Shown: positions 44,801-56,807, counted from the stretch's first letter. The stretch is DNA of 64,000 nucleotides from Sympetrum striolatum (GCA_947579665.1 OX388341.1:2728001-2792000); one strand, 5' to 3'. Translations and numbers: made by a program. Notes: generated by a model from the sequence alone, not told the origin.

Positions 44801-45784
44801 GCCCAAAAGACCTTCCTTGTCCAACTATTCTCAGATTGTTTCTTCAGAGTGACTTGATGCTCTTGGGTAGTCCTTAAACGGCGGTTAAATCTGTACGCTA
44901 ATTCAACGACAAGAAATTTTTAAAGATAAAATTTCTCTGTTGAATGAAATTTTGCAAGAGATTTTGGAGGGAGTTAGATTCCGTTAGAATTGTATGGCGT
45001 ATAAAATCCTATGACTCCTTGAAATATTTTTAAAGTAATTAATTGGCGTATAAATAAAATTTTGATGTTATAAATGTTGAACATTCGTTGAGAAAATGCG
45101 GAAAAGGTCAAACTCAACTGAATGTGGATTGAATCCATCTGCAATGCAATCTGTTTTCCCAAATTAGCATCGATCCCTGTTACATCATAAAATCGCGGAT
45201 AATTTTTCGCTTTCTTATTAACCGCTTTTTTAGCCGAAGCTCAAAATTTGTTTCCGCCTTTTTCCCACGTAAAATTTTCGAGCACAAAAAATTTCCGAGC
45301 AGTGACGAATCCAAAACTAAAAGTTCAAATTGATGATAAACCACTCTTTTTGATTAATATTTTCTGCGGCTTCTTTAATCACATCGAATTCAAATATTTC
45401 TCCGAGAAATTGTAAGTTAACTTTTTTTGTCAAAAAATGTCAATATTGGCAGCCTGTATCTTTTTAAGGCGTAGAGATATCGGTGTATGACACAAAGTAT
45501 TATGTAATATAATCTTCTGTAGATATATCCGCCAATTCTTAAGACCTACATTAAAAAAATTATGTTTATCCGTTCGGCCCTATGAATTAATAACGTCAGC
45601 TGAGACTTCGAACCTGATCGACTTTTGACCCCCGCAAAGTAGGATTCGATTTAGGGTTCAGTACTGAGCGTCTAGGTTCGATAGCAACCTTTGAGTTATG
45701 GGCATTTTCGTTTTTACAGTTACTCTCACCCGATGAAACAAATGGAACCAGGAGCAGAAGGGCGGCTGCAGCTACGCACTTCAT
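41701..45784 (-). CDS. Pacifastin-type serine protease inhibitor gene, four coding exons
   Basis: Minus-strand gene: exons 45784-45730, 44021-43899, 43829-43710 and 41810-41701. The total is 408 nt, or 135 codons plus stop. Every junction has GT..AG ends and phase 1, so the inhibitor exons are modular. Exon 1 encodes a signal peptide, and each other exon encodes one pacifastin light-chain domain with the six-Cys pattern C-x9-C-N-x-C-x-C...C-T-x2-x-C. The product should be secreted. The reactive-site (P1) residue, taken as the one after Cys-Thr by analogy with characterised locust inhibitors, is Arg, Arg and Leu in domains 1-3. That suggests two trypsin-directed and one chymotrypsin-like specificity. 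Roles in the family include control of prophenoloxidase and digestive proteases; which applies here cannot be told. Intron 3 contains a LINE fragment and a satellite fragment. All exons are intact. Confidence 0.88.
42232..42680 (+). pseudogene. LINE reverse-transcriptase C-terminal fragment in pacifastin intron 3
   Basis: Readable in pieces on the plus strand: FRYLGSLKNN, then SRIAVGKKAIEK, a W-T-Y-R-K segment, LRSFEIWRKMMRVSW and an IKRRKANW segment. These match the region downstream of the YADD motif in the LINE at 49860-50945, but with several stops and frame changes. It lies antisense to the host gene. Confidence 0.7.
42835..43440 (+). repeat. Satellite-family fragment inside pacifastin intron 3
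   Basis: About three and a half monomers (types F, E, D, C) in plus orientation, with motifs GGTTCAATCAC (about 42987), GGTTCGACATA (about 43158) and GGTTCGATCCC (about 43319). Order and spacing are as in the main array. There is no hairpin end or TA spacer, so this is an internal piece. Confidence 0.85.
43710..43829 (-). CDS. Pacifastin exon 3: inhibitor domain 2
   Basis: Acceptor TTATTCAG, donor AGAA|GTGAGT, 120 nt. CVPNTMWKEDCNTCFC and CTRMGC give all six Cys; P1 candidate Arg. A basic linker SKIKRATNR follows and could be a processing site between domains. Confidence 0.9.
43899..44021 (-). CDS. Pacifastin exon 2: inhibitor domain 1
   Basis: Acceptor TTCTTAG, donor AAAA|GTAAGT, 123 nt, phase 1 at both ends. 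All six cysteines are present (CEPESKWKEDCNTCYC and then CTRRGC); P1 candidate Arg. A basic, Pro-rich linker (VNSPRMGVPK) ends the exon. Confidence 0.9.
44022..45729. other. Pacifastin intron 1
   Basis: 1.7 kb intron between the signal exon and domain 1. AT-rich, no repeat or exon recognised. Confidence 0.6.
45730..45784 (-). CDS. Pacifastin exon 1: signal peptide
   Basis: Starts at ATG 45784 with MKCVAAAALLLLVPFVSS: a Lys, a hydrophobic core and small residues before a cleavage site. The donor is CGG|GTGAGAG at 45730/45729, leaving one base (phase 1). A TCAGTCAGT initiator-like element lies about 20 bp upstream (45801-45812), and no TATA box was seen. The open frame continuing to 45596 is intron read-through. 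Confidence 0.82.
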
Positions 45785-46227
45785 GTTGTTTCGACTACTG
45801 ACTGACCAAAGTCACTTTCACAGGTACCCCACATCCTTTCGGTTTCCGCTTCCGGTTGACTCGAGATATGGAGCATTTGAAATGAGAACCGTTTTGCTTC
45901 GTGAAAATTAAGCTTTGGCTTGGGTCGCGCCTTAAAATCGGAAAACGATCCAAAAGTACTTCGTCAATGGACAAAGAATGAAGAGAGGAGCGGAATATGA
46001 GTCGAACACCTGAAAATAAATCGTTGATTGTTTCAAAGATGACTCCATAAATTTCATTGACAAATACTGATTGCAAATAAACTGAAAAACATAAATAAAA
46101 AACGGAAACAATTTGCATGAGGCCGTAATTGGTGGATATTTGCGGAAGGCGCGTTACATACATACATGCATACATAGGCGCGTTACATTACAAGGAAATA
46201 GAAGGCAGGGAGGATATAATAACCATG

Positions 46228-46620
46228 GCGAATAATTTAGATAAATTATGAAACTGTGCGATAATTGGCAGATGGAGCTTAATTTAGAGAAATTTTTAGT
46301 GGCAACTCCTTCTGAAGAAAATCCATTGCTAATGACTGCCTATTCGCGAAGCGTCCGAGGAAGAACATTAGTAACAGTAAAATAGGTGAAATATCTAGGG
46401 AAACTCCTCAAGAATAAGGGGAACCCACATCCTTGCTACATGCGGGAACGCACTCAGAAAACACAGTTTCCTGAAGAGATAAGTTCGAAGGAGCGAAGAA
46501 ATATTCCGCAAGCGGCCATCAGAGCGCACAGCGCAGACAAGCGTTGTGTTCGAGATTTAAAGCGAAGAAACTTTTATAGAGAATTAAAACACTACGCGTT
46601 TTATAGAGAACTGTAACGAC
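46228..46620 (+). pseudogene. Jockey-like LINE reverse-transcriptase fragment
   Basis: Plus-strand translation shows WQMELNLEKF, then TVK, a stop and VKYLGKLLKN, the order of the thumb-side motifs (W-x-L-x-L-N-x-x-K and V-x-Y-L-G) after the catalytic box of Jockey-type LINEs. It decays after about 46500. It lies just upstream of the pacifastin start in the opposite sense. Confidence 0.5.
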
Positions 46621-47944
46621 AAATCAATTACTTGGATATTTCATATAACAGCATAAGAATCATTAGAAGAAATTACAATTTAAACTAGGGCTTAATTTCC
46701 TTAATAAATTCATAAAGTACGTTCTTATAAGACGTGGTCGATATTATTCAGCCTCTTTCTCTCATAGGTCGTTCTGATACTGCGAAAAAATCAGGAAAAC
46801 TGATGCTACAAGCAGTGCTTTGAACAAGTCACTTTATCCTCGATTATTATGAGAAATAAACCGACTAGGAAAATAGAGTCATGGTGAATGCACCCCCTGC
46901 CACACATCGGGAAGCAGCTTACAGGGCACGTAAATGTAAGGGAGCCCAGAGGCGATCCGTTGCGACTGTAAGCAATGGCGTGAGTGCCTGTGTGTGTGTG
47001 ATGTCACACCAGTGAACAACAGACGCCAACGCCTGTACATTCATTGTACATTGTACAAGTGTTTTTTCCATCTCCTGATCTAAAGATTGGCAATCAGAAA
47101 TTCAAAAACACTATACAGGTGTTTCATTCTGTATTGACGAAAGTCTGTGGAGCTTTCATATATGCTGACAACCTTGAGATTTGGTCAAAGTGAAAAGAAG
47201 CAAGTCGGGCAAAATAATCTTTTCTAAATGCAAGTTAAAAACGTGATTCAAATGTTTCGTTTATTTTTTAATGTAGGATAGACAAAAGGAATTAGCAAAG
47301 AACACATATTTATGGCCTAGATGTTTTTTCCAGGCATTCAATTCACTGAAGCTATATTTTTTTAGATTTGACACTTAATCATAATTATAGAGCAATAGAA
47401 TTATACAAAAAACAAAGAGACAAAGCAGGGGTGTCAAAATATCACAATTTTTGCCCATTTCTTACGCAAAACCTTTTCCACATATAATTTACTCGAGGAA
47501 TCATTTCGCAAGGACTTTAATTTAGGCACATTTCAGGAATTAGTTAAAGACTTAAACAGTCATCCGTGGTGTAAATAACTGCGTAACTATCGAGTAAACC
47601 TTGCCAGGAAACTTGACCATCTAAAAGTTCATTTATGATAACGTATGACCCTTTCTTCTTTAGTGGATCATTAGCTTTCCCTTTCCATTCAGCGGCTACA
47701 GCGAAAAGAAACAAAACAAATCAAGGAAGCGTTCATTGCACATAAACCCAATCCCGGGTTCGTGTCCCCGCCCCCTCAAAAGCAAACCAATTAAAAAACC
47801 CATAGTGTAATGAAACATTAAAAAAATGCTCTTCAAGGGACCGGGCATTTCTCAAGTATCTTCACGTATAACGCAAACGAATTGGTAAACTATTACGAAG
47901 AGATTGATAAATTAATTTGGAAGACGTTGCATAGAGTACTTAAC
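46621..47944. other. Sequence without recognised genes
   Basis: No coding or transposon signature was recognised. A lone CCCGGGTTCGTGTCCCCG at about 47753-47770 looks like an isolated B-box-type motif. Confidence 0.5.
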
Positions 47945-49130
47945 ATATATATGTATATTATATAATATACTGGCTGAAGCGCCCGTTGATTCTCAACGGG
48001 GAATATAGAAGTAGATTAAATTCAAGTTGCCGGTCGTGCAATGCGTAAATATCCTTTAGAATAAGGTCTAAAATCCCAAGCTATTCTTACTGTACAGGAA
48101 AATTCATGAGCTCGGCTCAACAATCGCATTGATCGTGAGGAGGATTGGTTGTTTACTACCTCAACAATTTTGGATAATTCACGCGTATTTTGTCGAAATT
48201 CTCGAAATTTCGATTCGGAAACAATATTCCACGATCAAAATTAGAACATTCATTTGATTTCCGTTTTTTTTCTTCTCGTTTCGACTCCGCACGACTATTT
48301 AATTCTTCAAAAGAAATATAGCCTGCTACAGATTAAAGTGAAGATTAGATTTATTCTTTATGGAAACCTATATGAGCGATCTTGGTTCGAAACCAGCAAA
48401 ATTATCGAATAAAATTGAGACAGTACGTTCTTCCTGGTCCCAGAAAACACGTACGCAAAGTTTGACGCGAATCTGGCAAACGGTTTGTACTAAAATCGAA
48501 GACACACAATCTCCTGACTGTAATTACGCACCTTCAATTGCTGGTTACCTTCTTACAGAAAATTTCTCGTTATCCATGTAATATATCGTACTCTTCAATC
48601 ATCAGCTTTATGGGCCTAAAGTCCACGAGTATTTTTACGGTATAAAACATGAGCTCGGATTCAACAATGGGATCGGTCGTCAGAGGGATGAGTTGTTTAC
48701 AGTCTCGAATTTTCACGAAAGTATTGTATATTTTACCAATATTCTCGCAAATTCTAATCGAAAGTAAGATTCCACGACCAAAATAAGAATTTTTATTCAA
48801 TTTTCTTTCTTTCGGTGTTTGTCTCGACTCTGTACGACTATTCCTTCTAATTTAATTCTTCAAAAGAAATAAAGCCTGCAACCGATAAAAGTGAAGCTTA
48901 CGTGTATTCCTTATGAAAATTTATCTGAGCGATCTTGGTTCGAACCCAGCAAAATTCTTGAATAAAAATGCGACAGTACTTCCTTCCTGATATAAATGGG
49001 CACGTATGCAAAGTTTGAGACAAATCGGGCAAACAGTGTAGACTCCAATCCAAGACAAACAAACCCACAAACACACAAACCCACAAACCCACAGAATTTC
49101 TGCTTTATATATATAGATAGATAGAAGATA
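47945..49130. mobile_element. Unknown repeat element with internal 540-550 bp tandem duplication
   Basis: Flanked by TA-rich runs (47945-47972 and 49105-49120). It starts with the perfect 8-bp hairpin CCCGTTGA-TTC-TCAACGGG at 47982-48000. Two diverged direct copies follow: GAGCTCGG at 48110 and 48652, and GAGCGATCTTGGTTCGAA at 48373 and 48926. Each copy contains GACAGTAC(G/T)TTCTTCCTGG-like and AATTCTTCAAAAGAAATA segments. No coding frame. TA-flanked insertion and a GGTTCGAA motif recall the main satellite, but the rest of the sequence is different. Confidence 0.6.
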
Positions 49131-49859
49131 GATAATGTATGTACAATTCTTCCATTGTACGCTCACTCAATACCACACCTTTATCAGTTTCGTTCTATAT
49201 TCAGATCAAGAAAATAAATGGCAGAAATAATGTTGAAGAAGAATGAAGACGAAATCAATTTAATTGAATAATTTTCAACCCTCGCTTTTATTTCGTAACA
49301 ATGAATTTCCTTCTTTGTGCTAAATAATGTAAATTTTCTGCTTTTTATAATAACAATGACAGATTGCGTTGAACCAACCAGAAAACATCCCACTCTCCGG
49401 AAGGTATGCTCTCAAGCGTATTTCAGGAGATCTTACAAATTAAGTAAACCCATGGCAGTTGATGACACAGAATAAACTGTTGTTGCTCACGAAGTTGTAG
49501 CAGGAATACCTTACACTAATTTTACTAACTAAACTAAATCCAGGCAATCTATTTTCCTTAATAATAATCCTAAATAATAATAATAATCTATTTTCCTTAA
49601 TACTAGACATATAAATATACATATAAATATAAATATATACAAATGAATGATGGTTACATTTTTTGCAATGATGACTTGAATCATCAACAGTAATACAAGT
49701 AATATAACAGTAGGATTATTTAATTGTATTTTCTCTCCTTTCCTTTCATTTTTATTTTTAACCATTTATTTTATTAAACTTTGTTAAATGTTTCATTGTT
49801 TTTTCTCTTCCTCACGTATATCATAAAACGGTTGACAGTCTAATTTTTATCATTTATCA
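49131..49859. other. AT-rich sequence without recognised features
   Basis: Contains short ATAAATAT-type microsatellite around 49610-49640. No gene seen. Confidence 0.5.
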
Positions 49860-50945
49860 AACTTACGCAGAACGAAGCCTGGAATTTAAGAGGGACTTTT
49901 GTGTATGTTTTGTAGATTTTGAAAAGGCTTTTGATAGAGTCCAGTGGCGAAAACTTATGAGGATATTAAAGAAATATGGGTTAGACTGGAAAGATAGACG
50001 TTTAATTCAAAATTTGTATCTGAATCAAACAGCCCGCGTAAGGATAGCTGATGGGGAATCGGATTGGGCTGAATTTGGTAGGGGGCTAGACAAGGGTATC
50101 CTGTTTCACCAACGCGTTTTAGTATATTTGCAGAGGACATGGTGATAGAAGCCTGGGAAGAAATAGTCGGGGAAGTAGTGAAGTCTGTAAGGTATGCTGA
50201 CGATAAAGCTATTGCGTGTGATTCCGTAAAGGGTTTGCAAACTTTAGTAAATGCTCTTAACGACAAAGCAAGGGAGTTTGATATGAAAATTAACGTAAGT
50301 AAAACTAAAGTTTTGAGGTTCACTAAGGGAAAGAAAGCTAAGTTAAGTATTGGGGTGGATGGGGAAAAACTAGAGCAGGTAGATAAATTTTCTTACTTGG
50401 GAAGTACTCTCTCTTGGGACGGAAGATGTCAAGATGAGGTTCTTAAAGGAATAGCCTTGGCCAAGGAAGCCTTTATGAAGCGAAGGGAATTAATGACCAA
50501 AGGTCTTGACAAAGGAATCAGGATAAGATTGGTGAAATCCCTGGTCTGGAGTGAGTTGCTCTATGGGTGCGAAAAGTGGACTTTAAGAAAGGAAGAAGTT
50601 AAACGTTTGGAGGCCTTCGAGATGTGGGTGTGGCGTAGAATGGAAAAAGTTAGTTGGGTTGATAGGAAAACAAATACGGAGGTGCTGGCGATGGTTGGGG
50701 AGGAGAGGGCTTTAATTGACGTGATTAAACATCGTCAGAAGAAATGGGTGGGCCAAATATTGAGGGGAGAGGGATTGGGCTGTAATTGAGGGTAGGATTC
50801 AGGGGGAGAAACAGAGGGGAAGACAGAGACAGATGATGCTGGATGACATGAGGGTTAACTGTAGGGAAATGAAGGAGAGGGCGCTTAATAGGGATTTCTG
50901 ATTGTCCATGAACCTACAGAAAGGTAGAACACTCATGAATGAATC
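49860..50945 (+). pseudogene. RTE-like LINE, 3' half of reverse transcriptase to 3' end
   Basis: Reverse transcriptase with the motif A region FVDFEKAFDRV near 49915 and the catalytic YADD at 50193-50204. Downstream are FSYLGSTLSWDGR, LEAFEMWVWRRMEKVSW and RQKKWVGQILRGEG, the tail segments common in RTE/BovB-type endonuclease-reverse transcriptases. The frame shifts by one base near the G run at 50085-50090 and again near 50784, after which an IEGR...LDDMR-like tail is readable. It is 5'-truncated, with no endonuclease domain, and ends near the CATGAATGAAT repeat at 50935. Assignment to RTE rather than another clade is tentative. Confidence 0.82.
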
Positions 50946-51957
50946 AAACTTATATCTATAAAAAAAAGAGAAGGTGGAAAAAATGTCGGGATTATTTTGC
51001 TAAATTTAAATTTGACGATGTTAAAACGATTAAGCTATATTTTGGCCTAAAAAGTAACATTGTAAACTGTGAAATGTGGTTTTTGGGATTTTAGAATATA
51101 TTTTGGTGGGGAGATTTCTGTTTGAATACTGTCTATGTGTATGTATATATTATAATTGGAATATTTGTATGATTTATGTTGTTCATAGACAATGGTTGGG
51201 GCTGCCACGAGAAGAAATTCCACTTGCAGCGAATACAATAATAAATAAATACTGGTAAGAATAAGTAATCGAGATGATTCAATTTTCTGAGATTATTATT
51301 TTCAGTTACAACAAATCCCTGGGTCAACCATAGGTCATGTAGTAATTTTGTCCGTATGATTGAGCACACATTTCGGAACTAAAAAGAGAAAGGGGGCGCG
51401 ATTACATTTTTCAGAGGTATCCTAAAACTCATTCGGTAGTAGGAACCCTTTCTGTCAATCACAACCACAACGACGAGTTCAATTAAAGGCTAAAACGCTG
51501 TAACGATCGCGAGGGTATGTGGATATCAGTGTCCACCTGTCAGTATTTCACAGTTCCATGATTCGGTCATATTTCGTCATGTGATCATTATATTTGTCCA
51601 ACAAGAGATTGACGCCCTTCCATGATTCCCCGTTTGCCTGAAAAAGTACGTAGATATTATGAATTGGCTAAGCGTAATCACATTTCCTTGGTGCAGTTAC
51701 CAAAACAGTCAATGCACGTCAAAGTGGCGATCTCTAACCAGGAAAGAGTAAAACGCATTGACGATGAGCACGGTTCCACACGATGAAGAGATACCAATTC
51801 ACCAGTGGTAATCGCTCAGTGAACTGTAAAATTAAGCGATTCAATTGCGTTGAGAGGGTTTTATAATTGCAAGGGAAGCAGCAAAAAAGGAAGGCATCAA
51901 ATCAAGATTGAATTATTCCCAACCAATGTTTGTCTTATAGGAATTGTAAATTGGTTA
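50946..51957. other. Sequence without recognised genes
   Basis: About 1 kb of mixed composition. No motif or repeat recognised. Confidence 0.5.
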
Positions 51958-51992
51958 TATCCCCAATGTTATTTTAGATAACATTGGGGATA
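51958..51992. repeat. 15-bp perfect palindrome at LINE 5' edge
   Basis: TATCCCCAATGTTAT, loop TTTAG, then the exact reverse complement. It sits immediately before the first recognisable LINE codons. Confidence 0.85.
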
Positions 51993-52710
51993 AAATGCTG
52001 GGCTTTATTGGTAGGACATGTAGTGACTTCAGGGATATCTATTGCCATAAAATATTTTACACCTCCTTAGTAAGGTCTCAACTTGAGTACTGCTCAATCA
52101 TTTGGAACCCGTATTACAATAAATATATCAACTCTTTAGAAAGAGTCCAAAACAAATTTCTCAGAAATATATCTTTTAAATTTGACATTGTAAGAGAACC
52201 TGGCCATTATGAAACCATACTAAGTCGACTGAACCTACCTACCCTTCAGGCTAGAAGGGAATACATTGGTATACTTTTCATGTATTAAGTCCTAAATAAC
52301 ATGATTTCCTGTTCTGAAATTCTATCCCTTGTAACCCTCAAAGTTCCTTGTGTACCCACCTGCAGTTGCAAACTCTTTGAAGTCCCCTACCTACCAAAAA
52401 CTATCTCTACTACCTTCCAATCTTCCGCTCACTAAATAGAACCTGCTATAATGTTGACATCTTCCATCTCTCTTTAGACACATTTCAAAAGGTCATCAAA
52501 TCTAAACTGTAAAACTTTCAATCTACCTCTTTCACCTGTATATGAACTGTTCTCTTTTGTATGAACTCATTTGTGTAAGTCTCTGTAGTGATTTCTTCTT
52601 AACGTCAATCGTAATACGTTTATAAATGTATCTTTTGTTATTATATAATGTGTATGCTTTCTGTAAAGGGCAATACATGCCCGTGAAATAAACTATTATT
52701 ATTATTATAA
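51990..52710 (+). pseudogene. Jockey/CR1-like LINE 3' fragment
   Basis: The frame 51995-52288 encodes LGFIGRTCSDFRD, TSLVRSQLEYCSIIWNPYY and SLERVQNKFLRN, the conserved segment at the end of Jockey/CR1-type reverse transcriptases. A non-frame tail follows (CYNVDIFHLSL readable near 52445), then a 3' untranslated region ending GTGAAATAAACTATT and an (ATT)n tail at 52690-52710. It is heavily 5'-truncated. Confidence 0.82.
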
Positions 52711-53915
52711 CAGCAGCTCTTTTTTCTGACACAACGCGGTGGAACTTCGTTCTGATACCTTTTTCAGTTGACGTGAATTGCCTCAAACTAAGTTAGTCAG
52801 CAACATGAAATTTTAGCGGAGCATTCCTTGAATGTGTATTTACGAAGTGCGATTTTGGTCACCCACCTGCGCTGCAAAGTTTCCCTATTCATAGCGAACG
52901 TGTTATCATAGTAATACTTAAAGGGAATTTAAGTTCAGAATGCATCCACCATCTTTTTTCTAGGAAAAAATGCCCTGGATAACACGGTAAGGATTTATAA
53001 GGAGTGCAGTCCACGTTCCCTGCCGCTTCGTTCATTATGACCGATTGTCTTCTCGTAGCACGCGTCGGCCCGAGCACCAGTGGCATAGCCAGGGAGGGCG
53101 AATCGTGGCCGGTGAATTGGTCCTGGGGTAATTGGTACGCGGGGAATTGATCCCCCGCGCTGATGTTGCACTACTGTTATTCAGTCGTATGTTAATCTAC
53201 ACGCCATGAATATAGGTTATAAGTAAATGGAATGCAAAATTTTTAATGGTAATTATGATCCTTTTTATATAAAAATCCTATAAACAAAGGCAAAACTATT
53301 GTTCAAATTTCATTTCAAGTCGGAGAGAATGAATGAGTGGTTTACTCCACGATTTTGTTGTTGCGTAAGGATAAACTGCCCTCTATAATTAATGGATAAT
53401 GTTATAAATAAATAAACAATGAATGAGTGGTGTTTACGAGGTACATAGGGAAGAAGAGAGTAAGTAATAGATGATCAATGTAAGTATTAGAGCGAAAAGG
53501 GGACTAGAAATAAACGCGTAAATGAGCATCAAAGAATTTAAAATGCTGATAATAGTAGAATAATTTATTTTCAGATGAGGTGCATAATTCTAGTCCAAAA
53601 TGAACGAGGGGTGTCGACAATACGTTATAAAGAGGTAATAGCTGAACGGATAGCTATTTCTGGTCTTTTTTTCCCCGTAGCATTATAGAGACTAACAGGA
53701 TAGATGTGGTATGAATATATGGTGTCAATACAACCCCTGCCATACGCAAATCGGCGGCTCGCGGGGTAAAATTCTAAATCTAAAATCTACATACTCATAT
53801 ATTTGTCGAGTAATGTCTGATTGCAGCAAGCATAAGGTAAAATTATGAGTGAAGAGGCAATGAGTTGATCATCTCCAAGGAAAAAAATAATATATCTTAT
53901 TGCTTAGTCGTTATT
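52711..53915. other. Sequence without recognised genes
   Basis: A small internal repeat at about 53110-53152 has three copies of an AATTG(G/A)T segment spaced about 17 bp apart, next to GGGG or CCCC runs. Nothing else recognised. Confidence 0.5.
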
Positions 53916-55480
53916 AATGACTAGTAAGTTTTTCCCAATGTATTCCTTGTGGGTGAGTTGGGACCATCCTGGCAGAAAACCATGGAATTCTGAGGAGATC
54001 TCTTTATGTATATCATTTAACAGTAGCCATCTACAACTGTGTGTAAAATATCAGGCTGATATCTTGTCTGTAACTACCTCTAACTACGTCCTTCTTTTCT
54101 AATACATTCCTTATTTGAGAAAATACAGTGTGCGCTGACATCAAACCAGGGGATAGTATGGACGTAGCATAATTTTTATGCTAAAAATGCCTCAAAATCC
54201 ATTCACTTCATATCATTTCGGTAAGTGCACAAAAAATTTTAAAATGGACCCAATATAATTAAATTGGGGGATTTTTGCACCCGCATATCATCGAACCAAT
54301 GACCTTGATTTTCAATTCTCTATCATTACCGCAACATTTTTGTGCATTCTTATTGGAAAATTCGCGATTTTAGGGTAATCTGAAATCTAGGGCGGACGCT
54401 GCGCATAAACTGTCTGCTACGACGGCAACCCTGTGCCCATTTTCGCATCCTGGAAGTGTTCTAGCGCTCGTCGTGTATGATAAGTCGTTGTGACACCTTT
54501 GCTTGATAAGGATACTGTTATTAATAAACGTATTATTTAATTTAGTGTAAATACATATAACTAAACGTTGCTTTCCGTTGTCTTTTTCTGATGTCTAAAT
54601 ATTCAGTCAATCTGCGACGCAGCGCACTTGTAGAAATATGTACCACGAGTGAGGTCTGCTCGCAAACAAAAGGTACATTTATGGGTAAAATGGCAATTAA
54701 TTGGTCATCACCAAGTGAAAAACCATATACCTCATCGGTTAAGGGTTACAAATTATTTGAAATATTATTCCATGGAAAAAACGTGACTATCCTGGCATCA
54801 CACAAATGCTCTTAAGACCTTTCTATGTATATTAGAGTAACTATCTTTAGCTATGAATACAATGTCAAGCTGAAATCCCGTCTGTGAATGCCTCAAGACA
54901 CTGCCTTCCTTTCCCATATATTCCTTAAGGGCGATAACTCAGTGAAGTCTGGAATCGAATCAAGGAACAAAATGGACGTGATAATGTTTTTCTAAAACAT
55001 TGCCCCAAAGTTCATTCTCGTACTCTCATTCTCAACAACTTCCTGTATTTTATGTAAGTGCAACAAAACATGATGAAAATGGCTCCGATGCATTTTAAAT
55101 GACAGATTTCTACATCGGCCTAACATCGAACAAATTAAATCTATTGAAAAGGTCATTAATGTTTCTGATAGAAAAAGCGTCAAGTTAAGCTCTCTTGAAT
55201 TTTGATTCCTTTCCGGTAAATATTTTTTAAATCCCAAAATCGGCGCATTGCATTCTTATGGGAAAATTCGCGATTTTGGGGACCCCTGTGATTGAACCGT
55301 TGATAATTAGCAACGATTTCAGATATTTTCCTGGCTTTGATAGTCCGGGCCACTCACCAAAAAAATCAGCAACCCAAATCCTCTTGTAGCTTAGCTGTTG
55401 AATTTGTATCCATATACGATTAAGGCCTGCTTGCATACTGCATGCAAAAATTTTAGCATTAAAATAGTAATCGATCTTCC
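53916..55480 (-). repeat. Old, diverged satellite-family block
   Basis: Degenerate TCGAACC-type motifs on the plus strand (ATCAAACCAGGG about 54141, ATCGAACCAATGACC about 54289, ATCGAATCAAGGA about 54953, ATTGAACCGTTGA about 55291), with flanking segments such as TCATTTCGGTAAGTGCA and TTCTTATGGGAAAATTCGCG matching the array. The right end retains a decayed hairpin (GCTTGCATACTGCATGC, about 55428-55444). About 480 bp of unrelated sequence (about 54385-54865) is inserted. Confidence 0.75.
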
Positions 55481-56807
55481 AAATGGCTACCAATAATGCA
55501 CCTCGCGGATGGAAAACTACTATACATATTTCGGTCAGGTTCTGGGACCACCCTCATACACTTTCAGGTTCATCCGTAACTTCGGTCTATATTCCATGCT
55601 TATCACCTTCCTACTTGTCGCGTGGTGAAACTAAACGGTCTCAAATTAGTAGTGTTTTTCGACTTGAATCTTGATAAGGAGCATTATTCCTCCTGTCAAA
55701 AGATAATCCATTATTAAAAACTATACTCATGTTGTTGTAAAGTAGGGGCACCGCGAAAAGCGAATTTCTCAGCTTCTTACAAATAGGGGACTATAATTTT
55801 CATGCTTCCATTAATTAGTCATCTGCATTATCGTTGACTGTAATAAACGCCAGGATTGCGTAAACAATATCAAGGGTCTCCGATGATGCTGTCGATGCTT
55901 TTCTCAGATTGTTGCGTGAAAGAATTATCCTAAACACTTACATTAATAACAATTAATTATTACGAAAACCTCACCAAAGCTCTTGTTTTTGTTTCAAATG
56001 GAACTGCTTAATTATTATAAACCTTCATTAAATCTATAGTCTTCTTTTAATTTTGTAGGTATTTTTTCATTTCGAAACCTTAAATCTATTTTTATAAAGT
56101 CTATTTCGTCATAATTTTGCTATGGAATTCTTTCTTTTAAGATTCAATGCTGAAGAAAAATTGCACCCAAAAGCCCAAAGAATAAATTGTCTCGATATTT
56201 CAAGATAAAAATATTCCTACTCATTAAAGAGAGCTTAAGTGCATACATAAATATATATGAAATAACCGAAATGGGCAAGTGAAATAACGAGTTCTTGGAC
56301 GCAAAAAACGATGACAGAGGACAACCTTCATATCATTACGGGGATTAATAATTCAATTTGAAATAGGCATATCTTAAAATCAGGCTCGATTTTGGATATA
56401 CTTTATGAACTGAAAGTGGAGCCTGCGGCAAACTAGGCAGCTACTTCAGAATAATTTTCGGCGAACTAGTGATTGATTTAGTTCAGAGCGATTCACTGAC
56501 TAAAGCATGAACTAGTTCACCTGAGGGAATCACTCAATTTGATATACTACACATCTCAAATGCACAGCGAAAGATAAAGCAGCGAAAGACGGCGTCAGCT
56601 TGCACTTGTGTTGTAGTTGGTCATCATTCCATCACGGAAACCCTTCTTTCCGCTAATCATCTCGCGCCAACATGAATCGAAATTTCACTGTTTGGCCGCC
56701 AGAGCAGCGAAAGCCCACTCTTGATAATATCTGCGCAATCAGTCGATGCCATTCCTTTCGCAAATTCCTATATAATTACGAAACTATACCCAAATTCTTC
56801 GGCTCAC
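55481..56807. other. Sequence without recognised genes
   Basis: No exon or repeat was recognised other than a short GAACTAGTTCA-rich patch at about 56464-56530. Confidence 0.5.

Noticed and set aside
45596..45729. Continuation of the pacifastin signal exon as a 62-residue protein
   Set aside because: A good donor (GTGAGAG) ends the exon at 45730, and the following residues have no pacifastin features. It is intron read-through.
49955..50323. Minus-strand open frame of 122 codons
   Set aside because: It is the antisense shadow of the LINE reverse transcriptase, whose YADD motif is on the plus strand.
56464..56530. GAACTAGTTCA-rich patch as a possible hormone response element cluster
   Set aside because: Only loosely repeated, no defined half-site spacing, and not next to a supported promoter. 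More likely a transposon remnant.
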